This document shows positions 1 to 9,248 of a stretch of DNA of 64,000 bases, in pieces (the first letter of the stretch is position 1; each line of letters opens with the position of its first letter). The notes beneath the pieces were generated by a model, which had not been told where the DNA came from, did not search any database, and saw only the letters and a program-made list of their open reading frames with translations. Location: NCBI GenBank assembly GCA_023428755.1, contig JAEYWX010000010.1, forward strand, positions 124,001-188,000, given 5' to 3'. Made by a program: the position numbers and the translations under genes. The stretch comes from Bacteroidota bacterium (GTDB lineage Bacteria; Bacteroidota; Bacteroidia; Chitinophagales; Chitinophagaceae).

Positions 1-1
1 T

Positions 2-928
2 AAGCTGGAGAAATTACTTTCGAACGACAATGCCTCACCTATTCTTCAATTGCTGTTAACTGATATACGGAAATTATTGAAGCATCCGCTGATCAACGAA
101 ATGATCGAACTCCCTTCAGCAAGTAAACTGAGCCCACAAAAACTGTTGCGGTTCGGTAATTTTCTGCGACATGAATATAAAACCGGAGCAGAACTGCTGA
201 TTGATATTTACCATAAACTGGATGCCTATTACAGTATGGCAAAAGCTGTGCAGCATTTTGATCTTCATTTTCCAATCATGAAAGATAGTGACGAACCACA
301 TATACAGGCGAAAGGTTTGTATCACCTGCTGCTGCAAACACCGGTTGCTTATGATATTACATTGAATCCGCAAACGAATTTTTTATTCCTTACCGGTGCA
401 AACATGGCGGGAAAAAGTACGTTCATCAAATCTGTTGGTTGCGCTGTTTACCTTGCCCATGTGGGTATGGGTGTGCCCGCCGCTTCAATGGAGTTGAGTT
501 TGTTTGATGGTTTGCTGAGTAATATCCAGGTGCAGGATAATATTGTAAAAGGCGAAAGTTATTTTTATAACGAAGTACAGCGCATTAAAAATACGGTTGT
601 AAAAATTACCGATGGACGAAAATGGCTGGTACTGATCGATGAACTGTTCAAAGGAACGAACATTCAAGATGCCATGCATTGCAGCACGGCTGTGATCAAA
701 GGATTACTGAAGATCAAAAATTCATTGTTCATTCTTTCTACACATCTGTATGAAATTGGTGAAGAGTTGAAGCAATATCCTAATATTACGTTCCGCTATT
801 TTGAAACCACTGCCACTGATGAGCAATTGCAATTCAGTTACCAGCTTAAAGAAGGCATCAGCAACGACCGCTTTGGCTATTTGATTTTGAAACGGGAGAA
901 GGTAGTGGAGATGCTGGAGAAGTTATAG
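2..928 (+). CDS. MutS-family mismatch-repair ATPase, 5' end outside window
   Basis: The reading frame is open from base 2, so only about the last 308 residues are present. They form the end of the helical core and the complete MutS ATPase domain: Walker A GANMAGKST at about nt 395-421, Walker B LVLIDELFKGTN from about nt 626, and a downstream STHLYE motif where the family's His switch lies. MutS proteins are dimeric ATPases that recognise mispairs or branched DNA. The N-terminal mismatch-recognition domain would lie upstream, so canonical MutS, MutS2 and the short MutS-like proteins common in Bacteroidota cannot be told apart. The C-terminus ends soon after the ATPase core with no Smr nuclease domain, which argues against MutS2. 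The next gene starts one base after the stop. Confidence 0.88.
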   Translation, partial: KLEKLLSNDNASPILQLLLTDIRKLLKHPLINEMIELPSASKLSPQKLLRFGNFLRHEYKTGAELLIDIYHKLDAYYSMAKAVQHFDLHFPIMKDSDEPHIQAKGLYHLLLQTPVAYDITLNPQTNFLFLTGANMAGKSTFIKSVGCAVYLAHVGMGVPAASMELSLFDGLLSNIQVQDNIVKGESYFYNEVQRIKNTVVKITDGRKWLVLIDELFKGTNIQDAMHCSTAVIKGLLKIKNSLFILSTHLYEIGEELKQYPNITFRYFETTATDEQLQFSYQLKEGISNDRFGYLILKREKVVEMLEKL

Positions 929-929
929 A

Positions 930-1499
930 ATGGATCAAATTTATATAATATATGACGCTTTAAGAGATGGCTATTTTTATGTCGTTTCACTTTTATTACT
1001 CGCCTATTGGATTAAAAAAAAGCAACGACCATTTCTAAAAAATATCATTGTTTCCTCAAATACCTTATCACTTCTTACGTATCTCATTTTTATTTGCAAT
1101 TCGCTTTATATCCTTTACGCAATCATTCAGCCGTTTAATGACGAAAGAGACATTTTTTTTAAGTATCGAATAGCAGGACCTTACAGCGTCTACTACTGGA
1201 TTCCATTTATCAACAGTATGATTATTTTTCTTCTCTTGTTATTTAGAAAACCAAGGAATTCAATTTGGATAACCGTGTGGATGGTAATTTCCGCCGCTCC
1301 GTTCATCTACAACTATTTGATCATATGGCTCACGAATAGTTTTCGGGACTACCTTCCATCGAGTTGGAGTTTTCAAAACTCTACTTACCAGCATATCTAT
1401 TCACATCTTATTTACATCGTCTTTTTAGCAGCCACTTACTTCATTAGAAGATTTTTTCAAAACAAGAATAATCTGAAATCAACTAGTTTAATGAAATGA
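930..1499 (+). CDS. Hypothetical multi-pass membrane protein
   Basis: A 189-residue protein with no family I recognise. It has about five hydrophobic stretches that look like membrane helices: around residues 16-28, 46-66, 89-106, 114-134 and 152-170, the last followed by a basic tail. The start codon lies one base after the MutS-type gene's stop and the 3' end overlaps the next gene by four bases, so it is probably co-transcribed with both. The coding sequence is more A+T rich than its neighbours, as often seen in poorly conserved membrane proteins. No catalytic motif is visible. Confidence 0.7.
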   Translation: MDQIYIIYDALRDGYFYVVSLLLLAYWIKKKQRPFLKNIIVSSNTLSLLTYLIFICNSLYILYAIIQPFNDERDIFFKYRIAGPYSVYYWIPFINSMIIFLLLLFRKPRNSIWITVWMVISAAPFIYNYLIIWLTNSFRDYLPSSWSFQNSTYQHIYSHLIYIVFLAATYFIRRFFQNKNNLKSTSLMK

Positions 1500-2659
1500 A
1501 AAAAATCTTCATCCGCATAGCCATCATAATTGCAGTACTTCTTGCTGCCTATTTCATCTGGTCGTTCACCGGTCGTGCAACGGAAAAAGAAACCGGCTGG
1601 AGTAAATTGCCAGAATTCAAAGCAAGATTTGAATATGTAGAAGCAGGTGTCGACAGTGGCAACGGAAATATCATCGGCATTCAACCCTACCTCACTGCGA
1701 CCAACTATTCAACTGTTTTTAATTTTGAAGTATCACTTCGCTTTTACTTTGAACAACTGAAGCGTGAAAATAAACTCACCGAGCAATCAATCGTTGTGTT
1801 GCCCGAATACATTGGCACCTGGCTGGTAGCTGCCAATGAAAAAGAAACCATTTACAAAGAGGCAACCACCGAGAAGGCAATGAAGAAAATGGTGCGATCA
1901 AATATGCTCAGTTTTTTATATGGCTATTTCAATTCTCCTGCAAAAGATAAATCGACCTATGCTGTTTTTCATTTGAAAGCAAAGAAGATGGCAGCCAATT
2001 ATCAGCAGGTATTTTCAACGCTGGCAAAAGAATACAACTGTACCATTGTGGCAGGTTCTATTGTGTTACCGGCTCCATCGATCAGTACTACCGGACAGCT
2101 GGAAATAAAAAAAACAGGCGAGTTGTATAATACATCCGTTGTATTTGGAAATGATGGCAAGATCATTCCTCCACTTATCCGAAAACAATTTCCGATCAAC
2201 GAAGAAAAAAACTTTACACATGCTGCTGTTCCATCACAACCGCCCGTCTTCGCTACAAAAGCAGGAAGAATGGCGGTGCTGATCTGTGCCGATAGCTGGT
2301 ATCCGCAAGCATACACTACGCTATCAAACAAAGCAGATTTTGTAGTGGTGCCATCACTTGGAGGTAAGGATAGCAGCTGGCTTTCTCCATGGAAAGGATA
2401 CAATGGTTTTGCAGCCCCGGTCGATGTTGATACAACAGATTACAATAAAATAACCGAAGGCGATGCCCGGCTCAAATACAGTATGGGCAAACGTGCTGTG
2501 CAGGCCAATATTCATTACGGGTTAAATATATTCTTTACCGGCAGTTTGTGGGATATGCAACCGCAAGGAAGAGTATTGATCTTGCAGAATGATTCAACAA
2601 CTGCATTACCGCCCGCAGTTGGTAAAGGAAGAATTGTATGTTTGTGGCTGAATAACTAG
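1496..2659 (+). CDS. Membrane-anchored nitrilase-fold (carbon-nitrogen hydrolase) protein
   Basis: A 387-residue protein whose N-terminal hydrophobic helix (about residues 4-24) suggests a membrane anchor or uncleaved signal. The rest fits the carbon-nitrogen hydrolase fold, with a plausible Glu-Lys-Cys triad: E104 in VVLPEYIG, K230 in IRKQFP and C264 in VLICADSWYP. Family members hydrolyse or transfer acyl groups at amide bonds; apolipoprotein N-acyltransferase (Lnt) uses the same catalytic domain behind several membrane helices, but only one helix is present here. The natural substrate cannot be read from sequence. It overlaps the upstream membrane-protein gene by four bases (ATGA), suggesting translational coupling. 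Confidence 0.82.
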   Translation: MKKIFIRIAIIIAVLLAAYFIWSFTGRATEKETGWSKLPEFKARFEYVEAGVDSGNGNIIGIQPYLTATNYSTVFNFEVSLRFYFEQLKRENKLTEQSIVVLPEYIGTWLVAANEKETIYKEATTEKAMKKMVRSNMLSFLYGYFNSPAKDKSTYAVFHLKAKKMAANYQQVFSTLAKEYNCTIVAGSIVLPAPSISTTGQLEIKKTGELYNTSVVFGNDGKIIPPLIRKQFPINEEKNFTHAAVPSQPPVFATKAGRMAVLICADSWYPQAYTTLSNKADFVVVPSLGGKDSSWLSPWKGYNGFAAPVDVDTTDYNKITEGDARLKYSMGKRAVQANIHYGLNIFFTGSLWDMQPQGRVLILQNDSTTALPPAVGKGRIVCLWLNN

Positions 2660-2687
2660 GTATTCCCTCTTGCTTTAAACTGGTTGC

Positions 2688-3032
2688 ATGTATATGCCTC
2701 AAACAAAATCAAAAGCCATTTTTATTTTTCATTTGATCATTACCATAGGTGCCTATTTTGTACCGTTTCTGATTACATGGAAAATTGCTGTTCCTGTCTT
2801 CGTGGCAACAATTCTTCAACATGCCATTTTTGGCCGCTGCCTGTTGAATGCAAAACATGGCTTGTCTGAAAACGATGGCAGCACGTTTTATTCGGAAGCA
2901 CTGGAGCGAATGGGATTTCAACCAAACAAAGAAAAGATCCGGTTTTTTGTACGCAAACTATTGTACAGCCTGCTCACCATTGTTACGCTTGTTTGGCAGG
3001 TAGTGCTGGGCAACAAACCCTTGTGGTTTTAA
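2688..3032 (+). CDS. Hypothetical small membrane protein
   Basis: A 114-residue protein with two adjacent hydrophobic stretches (about residues 9-45) and a C-terminal one (about 90-108), separated by a soluble loop. A second ATG two codons downstream is an equally possible start. It follows the nitrilase-fold gene by 28 bases on the same strand and may share its transcript. No family is recognised. An overlapping ORF at 2684-2869 is a shadow. Confidence 0.6.
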   Translation: MYMPQTKSKAIFIFHLIITIGAYFVPFLITWKIAVPVFVATILQHAIFGRCLLNAKHGLSENDGSTFYSEALERMGFQPNKEKIRFFVRKLLYSLLTIVTLVWQVVLGNKPLWF

Positions 3033-3108
3033 ATACGACCTTTTGTTATTGCTTATCGCATAAAAAAATTATTTTTATCCCACACATTCAAAAACATCAA
3101 CCATCTGC

Positions 3109-4650
3109 ATGCTCGTTAAAACCTTTGGAAGCGCTGTATACGGAGTAAACGCCATTACCATTACGGTGGAAGTGAATGTAAGCGGCGGACAAAAATTCTT
3201 CATGGTTGGCTTGCCTGATAGTGCAGTAAAAGAAAGTGAACAGCGTATTGAAAGTGCATTAAAAACCAGCGGCTATTATTTCCCGAGAACAAAGGTTGTT
3301 GTAAATCTTGCTCCTGCTGATATCAAAAAAACAGGAACTGCGTTTGATCTTTCCATTGCCGTTGGTATTCTTGGCGCAACCGAACAAATTGAAAATCCTG
3401 AACGGCTGAGCGAATATGTGATCATGGGTGAATTAAGTTTGGATGGAAGTATTCAACCCATCAAAGGTGCCTTGCCCATCGCCATACAGGCACGCAAAGA
3501 AAATTTTAAAGGCCTGATTGTTCCCAAACAAAATGCAAAGGAAGCCGGCATGGTAAACAACCTGCAGGTGTATGGTGTAGAGCACATCAATGATGTGATT
3601 GCATTTTTTAAAGATGAAACTTCGTTACAGCCAACGGTTGTAAATACAAGAGAAGAATTTTTTAATGCGCAGTACGAATTTGAATTTGATTTCAGTGATG
3701 TAAAAGGACAAAGCAATATCAAACGTGCATTGGAAATTGCAGCAGCCGGAAGTCATAATGCAATTTTGATCGGTCCACCCGGTGCAGGTAAAACCATGCT
3801 GGCAAAACGATTGCCTACCATACTTCCGCCATTGAGTTTACAGGAAGCATTGGAAACAACAAAGATTCATAGTGTGGCAGGTAAGCTTCCTGAAAATGCA
3901 ACATTGATTTCAAAACGTCCATTTCGTTCGCCACATCATACAATTTCAGACGTTGCATTAGTCGGGGGAGGAACAAACCCACAACCTGGTGAAATTTCGT
4001 TAGCACATAATGGTGTTTTGTTTTTAGATGAGCTCCCTGAATTTAAACGTACGGTACTGGAAGTAATGCGGCAACCAATGGAAGAACGGCGGGTTACGAT
4101 TTCACGTGCAAAAATTGCCATTGATTTTCCTGCATCGTTTATGTTGATCTCTTCGATGAACCCCTGCCCTTGTGGTTTTTATAATCATCCGGAGAAAGAA
4201 TGTACCTGTCCGCCGGGAGCAGTGCAGAAATATCTCAATAAAATTTCTGGTCCGTTGTTAGATCGCATCGATCTGCATGTGGAAGTAACGCCTGTTCCCT
4301 TCAGCGAATTATCAAAAGCTGAAAACAGTGAAGTAAGTGCGGTTATCCGTGACCGTGTGATCGCTGCCCGTGAAATACAGGCTGAGCGATACAAAGATGT
4401 GGATGGTATTTATGCCAATGCACAAATGAGCAGTAAGCAACTCAAAGAAATTTGTGTGATCTCACAAGCAGGTCAAACATTGCTGAAAGCGGCCATGGAC
4501 AAATTAAACCTGAGTGCACGGGCGTATGATCGTATTTTAAAAGTAAGTCGTACCATTGCCGATCTGGCACAAAGCCCCGATATAAAAGTTGAACACCTGG
4601 CCGAAGCCATTCAGTACAGAAGTCTGGATCGTGAAGGATGGGCGGGGTGA
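3109..4650 (+). CDS. comM: YifB/ComM family Mg-chelatase-like AAA+ ATPase
   Basis: A 513-residue protein of full family length. Residues 1 to about 150 match the N-terminal ChlI/S5-like domain (AVYGVNAITITVEVNVSGG, then a VVNLAPADIKK stretch). The AAA+ module has Walker A GPPGAGKTMLA at about residue 224, Walker B VLFLDELPEF at about 303, and a Cys-rich insert CPCGFYNHPEKECTC at about 352. A helical C-terminal domain follows. ComM in naturally competent bacteria is a hexameric helicase that extends heteroduplex during integration of transformed DNA; the role in other bacteria is less clear. The start was chosen because it opens directly with the conserved N-terminus. Confidence 0.93.
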   Translation: MLVKTFGSAVYGVNAITITVEVNVSGGQKFFMVGLPDSAVKESEQRIESALKTSGYYFPRTKVVVNLAPADIKKTGTAFDLSIAVGILGATEQIENPERLSEYVIMGELSLDGSIQPIKGALPIAIQARKENFKGLIVPKQNAKEAGMVNNLQVYGVEHINDVIAFFKDETSLQPTVVNTREEFFNAQYEFEFDFSDVKGQSNIKRALEIAAAGSHNAILIGPPGAGKTMLAKRLPTILPPLSLQEALETTKIHSVAGKLPENATLISKRPFRSPHHTISDVALVGGGTNPQPGEISLAHNGVLFLDELPEFKRTVLEVMRQPMEERRVTISRAKIAIDFPASFMLISSMNPCPCGFYNHPEKECTCPPGAVQKYLNKISGPLLDRIDLHVEVTPVPFSELSKAENSEVSAVIRDRVIAAREIQAERYKDVDGIYANAQMSSKQLKEICVISQAGQTLLKAAMDKLNLSARAYDRILKVSRTIADLAQSPDIKVEHLAEAIQYRSLDREGWAG

Positions 4651-4663
4651 GAAATTAAATGAG

Positions 4664-5473
4664 ATGCTCGATTTTTATCTTTTAATTCCATGTTATAATA
4701 ATACAGAAGGATTGATCCGGTCGCTTCTTTCAGTTGAATACCCGAAAGAGAAATACAAAGTATTGGTAGTTGATGATGGAAGTAATATCCCTGTGTCGTT
4801 ATCTGAATTTCCGGAATCGCTGGTAGAAAAACAAAACATAGAAATTCTTCGCTTCCCGGAAAATAAAGGCATTACCGAAGCATTGAATGCGGGCCTTCGT
4901 CTTATTCTCAGCAGAAGTGATTCATTATACACCGCCCGTTTAGATTGTGGTGATACCTGCACACCTGACCGTTTTACGAAACAGATTTCATTTCTAAGTG
5001 TAAACACTCATATAGCACTAATAGGTTCTTTGTGCTTATTTGTTGACAGAGCAAAACAAATCAATTATGTTTACAAAGCTGCTGAGCATCATGCGTCAAT
5101 ACTTAAACAAATGCATTTGAAATGCAGCTTCATTCATCCAACAGTAATTTTCAGAAATACTATCATTAAGAACACTGGTTTATACCCTCTCAATTATCCA
5201 TTTGCGGAAGACTATGCATTCTTTTTTGAATTGGTAAAGCAGCATAAAACACACATTCTGCAGGAAATATTGGTTGAAACAGAGATAAATACTGATGGAA
5301 TCAGTGTAAAAAAAAGACAACAACAGATAAAATCAAAGATCAAGATCATTCGGCACTATGGTATTATTAAATCATTAACTTGCATTGGATTGTTTAAACA
5401 ATACCTACTCGCATTGCTTCCTTATAAATTGATTACCCGAATCAAGCATTTGTTTTTCCAAAACGAAAAATAA
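4664..5473 (+). CDS. Family 2 glycosyltransferase
   Basis: A 269-residue GT-A fold glycosyltransferase. It opens with YLLIPCYNN, followed by VLVVDDGSN and the acidic DCGD metal/nucleotide-sugar motif at about residue 90 (LYTARLDCGD). Such enzymes transfer one sugar from a nucleotide donor to a lipid-linked glycan on the cytoplasmic face. The frame is open upstream to 4589, inside comM, but the ATG at 4664 starts right at the conserved domain and lies 13 bases past the comM stop. This is the first gene of the surface-polysaccharide locus. Donor and acceptor cannot be inferred. Confidence 0.88.
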   Translation: MLDFYLLIPCYNNTEGLIRSLLSVEYPKEKYKVLVVDDGSNIPVSLSEFPESLVEKQNIEILRFPENKGITEALNAGLRLILSRSDSLYTARLDCGDTCTPDRFTKQISFLSVNTHIALIGSLCLFVDRAKQINYVYKAAEHHASILKQMHLKCSFIHPTVIFRNTIIKNTGLYPLNYPFAEDYAFFFELVKQHKTHILQEILVETEINTDGISVKKRQQQIKSKIKIIRHYGIIKSLTCIGLFKQYLLALLPYKLITRIKHLFFQNEK

Positions 5474-5541
5474 TTATTCGCTAAATTTTATAACTGTGCG
5501 TTTTCAGGCATAAGTGTGCACGTATTTAAAATTGCAGCAAA

Positions 5542-5549
5542 TACCTTTG
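5542..5549 (+). promoter_or_regulatory. Bacteroidota -7 box (TACCTTTG) upstream of a GT4 gene
   Basis: TACCTTTG fits the TAnnTTTG -7 consensus of the Bacteroidota primary sigma factor exactly. A clear TTTG -33 box at the usual distance is not visible. It would give a leader of about 70 bases before the ATG at 5622 and an independent start for the downstream glycosyltransferase operon. Confidence 0.5.
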
Positions 5550-5621
5550 CAGCGGTTTTCTTTGTTTGTATGTCACACATGTAACAAAATAAAAAACCGA
5601 AGAAAAATACAATATCTGTAA

Positions 5622-6701
5622 ATGAGAATTGTTCATGTTGTAGAGCCTTTTGCAAGCGGCGTTGTAACCTTTGTAAAATCACTGGTAGAACATCTGCCGG
5701 AAGATTATCATATTGTTATACATGGTGAGCGGCAGGAAGTAATGGAACGTGCTGAAGTGAAGAAACTTTTTCCACCCCACCAGGTAAAATTTATTCATTG
5801 GAAATCAGCGCAACGTGGTCTTCACCTTGTGAAAGATACCAAGGCAATGTTTGAACTGTATAATATTCTGAAGCGATTTCGCACTGTGGATGTTGTACAT
5901 CTTCATTCATCCAAAAGCGGATTTATCGGCCGGTTGGTTTGCCGTTGGTTAAAAATCAAAAATGTGATCTATACACCAAACGGAGCTCCCTTTCTAATGC
6001 AACAGGGAAAATTCAAACAATTGCTATACAAACGGCTTGAGTTGATCGGTCATTCATTTGGAGGTAAAGTAGTATGTGTTTCGGCTTCGGAAGCAGATGC
6101 GTATAAGCAATTAGGCATTGATGCATCGTATATCAACAATGGCACCACCTTGCCATTTGCAAATGACAAACCATTTTCACCTACTACTACTGATCAAAAT
6201 AAATTCACCATTGCTTTTTCGGGCCGCATTCTTGCACAAAAGAATCCCAGGCGTTTCAATGAAATCGCAAAGCAGTTTTTAAGTTATTCAAATGTTGAAT
6301 TTGTGTGGATCGGTGATGGTGAACTCAAACACGAACTTTCTTCACCCAACATTCGTATTACCGGATGGCTCACGGAAGATGAAGTAAAGAATGAATTGGC
6401 AAAAGCATCGATGTATTTATCAACGGCAGATTACGAAGGTTTGTCGTTTGGTGTATTGGAAGCAATGGCCATGGGAAAACCATTGATCTTATCCAATTGT
6501 ACAGGGAATAAAGATATTATCCGCTATGGTGTAAATGGCGATCTGTTTGAAACTACTGCACAGGCATGTACACAGATTTTCTATTACATCAATAACCCTT
6601 TTATGCTCGCTGCAATGGGCAGTTATTCAAAAGATCTCTGCAAAACGGAATTCAATGCAGCCAGCAGTGCAGGCAATTACCGGCTTGCTTATACCTATTA
6701 A
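5622..6701 (+). CDS. Family 4 (GT-B) glycosyltransferase
   Basis: A 359-residue protein with the two-Rossmann GT-B layout. The N-terminal acceptor half begins MRIVHVVEPFASGVVTFV, and the C-terminal half begins at about residue 192 (FTIAFSGRILAQKNPRRF). The donor-site motif ADYEGLSFGVLEAMAMGKP at about 270-290 contains the E-x7-E pair typical of GT4 enzymes. It probably adds a sugar to the cytoplasmic lipid-linked surface glycan. A 148-base spacer with a -7 box precedes it, so it likely heads a transcript running through the following genes. Confidence 0.9.
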   Translation: MRIVHVVEPFASGVVTFVKSLVEHLPEDYHIVIHGERQEVMERAEVKKLFPPHQVKFIHWKSAQRGLHLVKDTKAMFELYNILKRFRTVDVVHLHSSKSGFIGRLVCRWLKIKNVIYTPNGAPFLMQQGKFKQLLYKRLELIGHSFGGKVVCVSASEADAYKQLGIDASYINNGTTLPFANDKPFSPTTTDQNKFTIAFSGRILAQKNPRRFNEIAKQFLSYSNVEFVWIGDGELKHELSSPNIRITGWLTEDEVKNELAKASMYLSTADYEGLSFGVLEAMAMGKPLILSNCTGNKDIIRYGVNGDLFETTAQACTQIFYYINNPFMLAAMGSYSKDLCKTEFNAASSAGNYRLAYTY

Positions 6702-6717
6702 ACCTATAAACAGCAAC

Positions 6718-7113
6718 ATGGAAGCACAACAAAACAAACAAGCTGATCAAGGGAAACTGATCGCACTACCCGGCAACCTTACAGAACTTCAGTTAGAGGA
6801 TCTGCTGCGCCAGGTGTACAGTCATTTACTATCGGAGAACGAATACAAGCGGGAGCGAATTGAAGAGTTGATGATTCGTTTAAAAGGCCTTGAAGCAAAG
6901 CTTGCTGACGAACAAAAGGAAAAAAAAGAGTTATACAAGCACCTGACCGAAGAAAATAAAAAGCAGGAAGGGACCAAACAACTCATTAATAAGTTACTGG
7001 AAGATATTCGTAGATACCAAAATGATATTGAATGGTATAAGCGGACGTATGAGAAGAGGAGTTTAATTGGCACTATAAAGGAAAAAATGAAAAAAAGAAA
7101 CATACCAAAATGA
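6718..7113 (+). CDS. Coiled-coil protein of the polysaccharide locus
   Basis: A 131-residue protein, mostly charged heptad-like helix from about residue 35 to 110 (rich in Glu, Lys, Leu), ending in a short tail EWYKRTYEKRSLIGTIKEK. The reading frame is open back to 6535 inside the upstream gene, but the ATG at 6718 lies 16 bases past that gene's stop and begins a plausible N-terminus. There is no signal peptide or membrane helix, so it is probably cytoplasmic. A similar aromatic-basic tail occurs in the protein at 11584-12453. A scaffolding or chain-length role is possible but unproven. It overlaps the next gene by four bases. Confidence 0.75.
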   Translation: MEAQQNKQADQGKLIALPGNLTELQLEDLLRQVYSHLLSENEYKRERIEELMIRLKGLEAKLADEQKEKKELYKHLTEENKKQEGTKQLINKLLEDIRRYQNDIEWYKRTYEKRSLIGTIKEKMKKRNIPK

Positions 7114-7955
7114 AATACTTTGAATACTTCTATCAATTTAGAGAAACAAATGTAGAACTTGATAACAGATGTGTAAAAGCAGATGAAAGGCTAATGGCTC
7201 AGGGTCACTTTTATGGGTATGACAATATTGTAGACAGAAGCACTTTTTTTGAAATTAACAACCCTTTTTTGCGTGAGACAGTAGAATCGAATGTTTCAAA
7301 ATGTCATAACCGTATCAGGCAAATCATAGTTTCGTTGGCATCTTTTCATAATGCACCGCTTGAGTCAAGTCTTGAATTTTTACTTAAAACATTTTATTTG
7401 AATAAAAGAATTTTACTGCTAGAAGACACGTCTTTCTTTGCTTCTATCTTTAAATTTCTCTGCCAAAAATACCAAATTGAGTTGGTGACCTCAGAGTTTT
7501 TAGGAACTAAGTATAAATCTGGACAAGTCATAAATGAAATACTTAATGTCGATATACAAAATACACACTTTCAAAATAACTTTTTTGACTTGATTTTACA
7601 TACGGATGTATTCGAACACGTTCCCGACGCTGTAATTGCAGAAAAGGAAATTGTAAGGATATTAAATAAAAATGGGGCAATAATTTTTACAGCACCATTT
7701 GAGTACGATAGGGATACCGATAACTTATACGCAGAATATATTAATAATAAAATTAAGTATTATCAAGAGCCAATATATCACGAAGATCCCATATCTGAAG
7801 ATGGGAAGTGTCTCGTATTTAGAACATTCAGCTTTAAAGACATGAAGAAAAGATACAATCTTTTAGGCTGTAGGTTTACTTGTGAATACTTTCACAGTAA
7901 ATATTTAGGTATTCTTGGTAATAATGCTTTCACATTTCTTGTCACTAAACCATGA
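7110..7955 (+). CDS. SAM-dependent class I methyltransferase
   Basis: A 281-residue protein with a Methyltransf_11-like core in its second half. After a helical N-terminal region, KRILLLEDTSFFASIF takes the place of motif I, and DLILHTDVFEHVPDA (about residues 158-172) is the characteristic acidic/His-containing motif. NGAIIFTAPFEYD follows. The usual GxGxG loop is replaced by LEDTSFF, so the family call is firm from the later motifs but SAM binding is inferred. It overlaps both neighbours by four bases. In this setting it may methylate a sugar, perhaps as a chain-terminating cap, though the substrate is unknown. Confidence 0.75.
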   Translation: MKYFEYFYQFRETNVELDNRCVKADERLMAQGHFYGYDNIVDRSTFFEINNPFLRETVESNVSKCHNRIRQIIVSLASFHNAPLESSLEFLLKTFYLNKRILLLEDTSFFASIFKFLCQKYQIELVTSEFLGTKYKSGQVINEILNVDIQNTHFQNNFFDLILHTDVFEHVPDAVIAEKEIVRILNKNGAIIFTAPFEYDRDTDNLYAEYINNKIKYYQEPIYHEDPISEDGKCLVFRTFSFKDMKKRYNLLGCRFTCEYFHSKYLGILGNNAFTFLVTKP

Positions 7956-9247
7956 ATGCTAGAATCGCTGTAATTACTGGATTTCATCAGTCTCCAAGTT
8001 TTCTTATTCCTCTTTTTGACTGTCTAAATAAGCAATCTTATACACACTTTGATGTGTTTATTTACAATTATAAGTACGATGAACTGAAGGATTTATCTAA
8101 GAATCGTTACCGATTTACCTATAAGGTGATTAAGCTGGAAAGAAATATGGGCTTTTCAGGAGGGAACAATGCAGCCATAAAATTTGCAAAAAAGCAATTT
8201 GACTATGACTTTTATGCCCTCATAAATGATGATACAAAACCCGCCGAAGATTGGTTAATCCAGCTTGTTTCAACAGCGCTCGGTGATTCTGCTATTGGTG
8301 CAGTTGCATCAAAAATATTATATTATGAACCCTACATTGTCCTTTCTGGGAAAACCAAAACAAGTAATGAAAATGATAAAAGGCATTTAGGTGTTCGATG
8401 GTATAGTAACTCTAGATTTTCAGCAAGTTTCTTTCCAAAAGTTTTTTATTTAAAAGGATTCAATGAAATTGAGAACGATGAACTAAACAATTTCCGATGG
8501 ACCAAATCAGATTTTCGAGTTGCACTTCCTATTTCATCGTCCAAGCAAGATGAATCCCTAAGGCTCTTCCTAAGAAAAAATGTTAAAATTGAGAATCAAG
8601 AACTTGAACTGTCAATTGGAAAAAAATTCAAACAGATAATTACATTATCAGATAATCAATTCTTCTATCCTGTCACAATACCTTGTTCTGTAATTGAAGA
8701 AAACCTAATCAACATAGTTCAGAATGCAGGATCCGACTATGACAAAAACTATAATGGATTTGATATCGGTTCCGGAGAGCTGGATACTGGGCAGTATAAT
8801 GATATCAAAGACGTAAACATGTTTTGTGGATGTTCTGTGCTTCTCTCAAAAGAGGCATTACACAAAACGGGGCTTTTTGCAGATTATTTTTTTAGCTATT
8901 ATGAAGATTCCGATCTAAGTATTCGTCTGAAAAAAGGTGGTTACAAAATTATTTATCAGCCTTTATCTGTTATAAGACACTATCATGCTGCTTCAGGCAA
9001 GGAATGGTCTCCTTTTTTTACATATCATGTTTTCAGAAATAAAATAATTTTTTGTGCAAAAAATTTCGGATTCAAAGCCTTTCTTTTTGCACTAAAGGAA
9101 AGAATAGATGAAACGATATTATTTCTCAAGTGGGCAAGAAGACAAAAGTTTCGAGATAAAGAATTAAACCAACGGATAAAATTGAATTTCAGAATCCTAT
9201 TTGACGCCGTAAAAGGCATTGTTAGATACAAACCAAGCAAACTATAA
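7952..9247 (+). CDS. Family 2 glycosyltransferase with inserted beta-domain
   Basis: A 431-residue GT-A enzyme of the rhamnosyltransferase-like GT2 type: VITGFHQSPSFLIPLFDCL at the start, RNMGFSGGNNAAIKFA at about 64-80, the donor motif INDDTKP at 91-97, then CGCSVLLSKEALHKTGLF and FFSYYEDSDLSIRLKKGGY near 292-331. Between these halves (about residues 165-285) is an extra segment absent from typical GT2 proteins, with a GF-N-E start, FRWT at 181-184 and alternating beta-type hydrophobics. A similar segment occurs in the next gene. It overlaps the methyltransferase gene by four bases and is A+T rich. It probably builds the surface glycan. Confidence 0.85.
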   Translation: MNARIAVITGFHQSPSFLIPLFDCLNKQSYTHFDVFIYNYKYDELKDLSKNRYRFTYKVIKLERNMGFSGGNNAAIKFAKKQFDYDFYALINDDTKPAEDWLIQLVSTALGDSAIGAVASKILYYEPYIVLSGKTKTSNENDKRHLGVRWYSNSRFSASFFPKVFYLKGFNEIENDELNNFRWTKSDFRVALPISSSKQDESLRLFLRKNVKIENQELELSIGKKFKQIITLSDNQFFYPVTIPCSVIEENLINIVQNAGSDYDKNYNGFDIGSGELDTGQYNDIKDVNMFCGCSVLLSKEALHKTGLFADYFFSYYEDSDLSIRLKKGGYKIIYQPLSVIRHYHAASGKEWSPFFTYHVFRNKIIFCAKNFGFKAFLFALKERIDETILFLKWARRQKFRDKELNQRIKLNFRILFDAVKGIVRYKPSKL

Positions 9248-9248
9248 A

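Noticed and set aside
2002..2403. 133-residue minus-strand ORF
   Set aside because: Antisense shadow of the nitrilase-fold gene; no domain or start signals.
6535..6717. Upstream extension of the coiled-coil gene
   Set aside because: It overlaps the GT4 gene in another frame and lacks conserved sequence; ATG 6718 is the better start.
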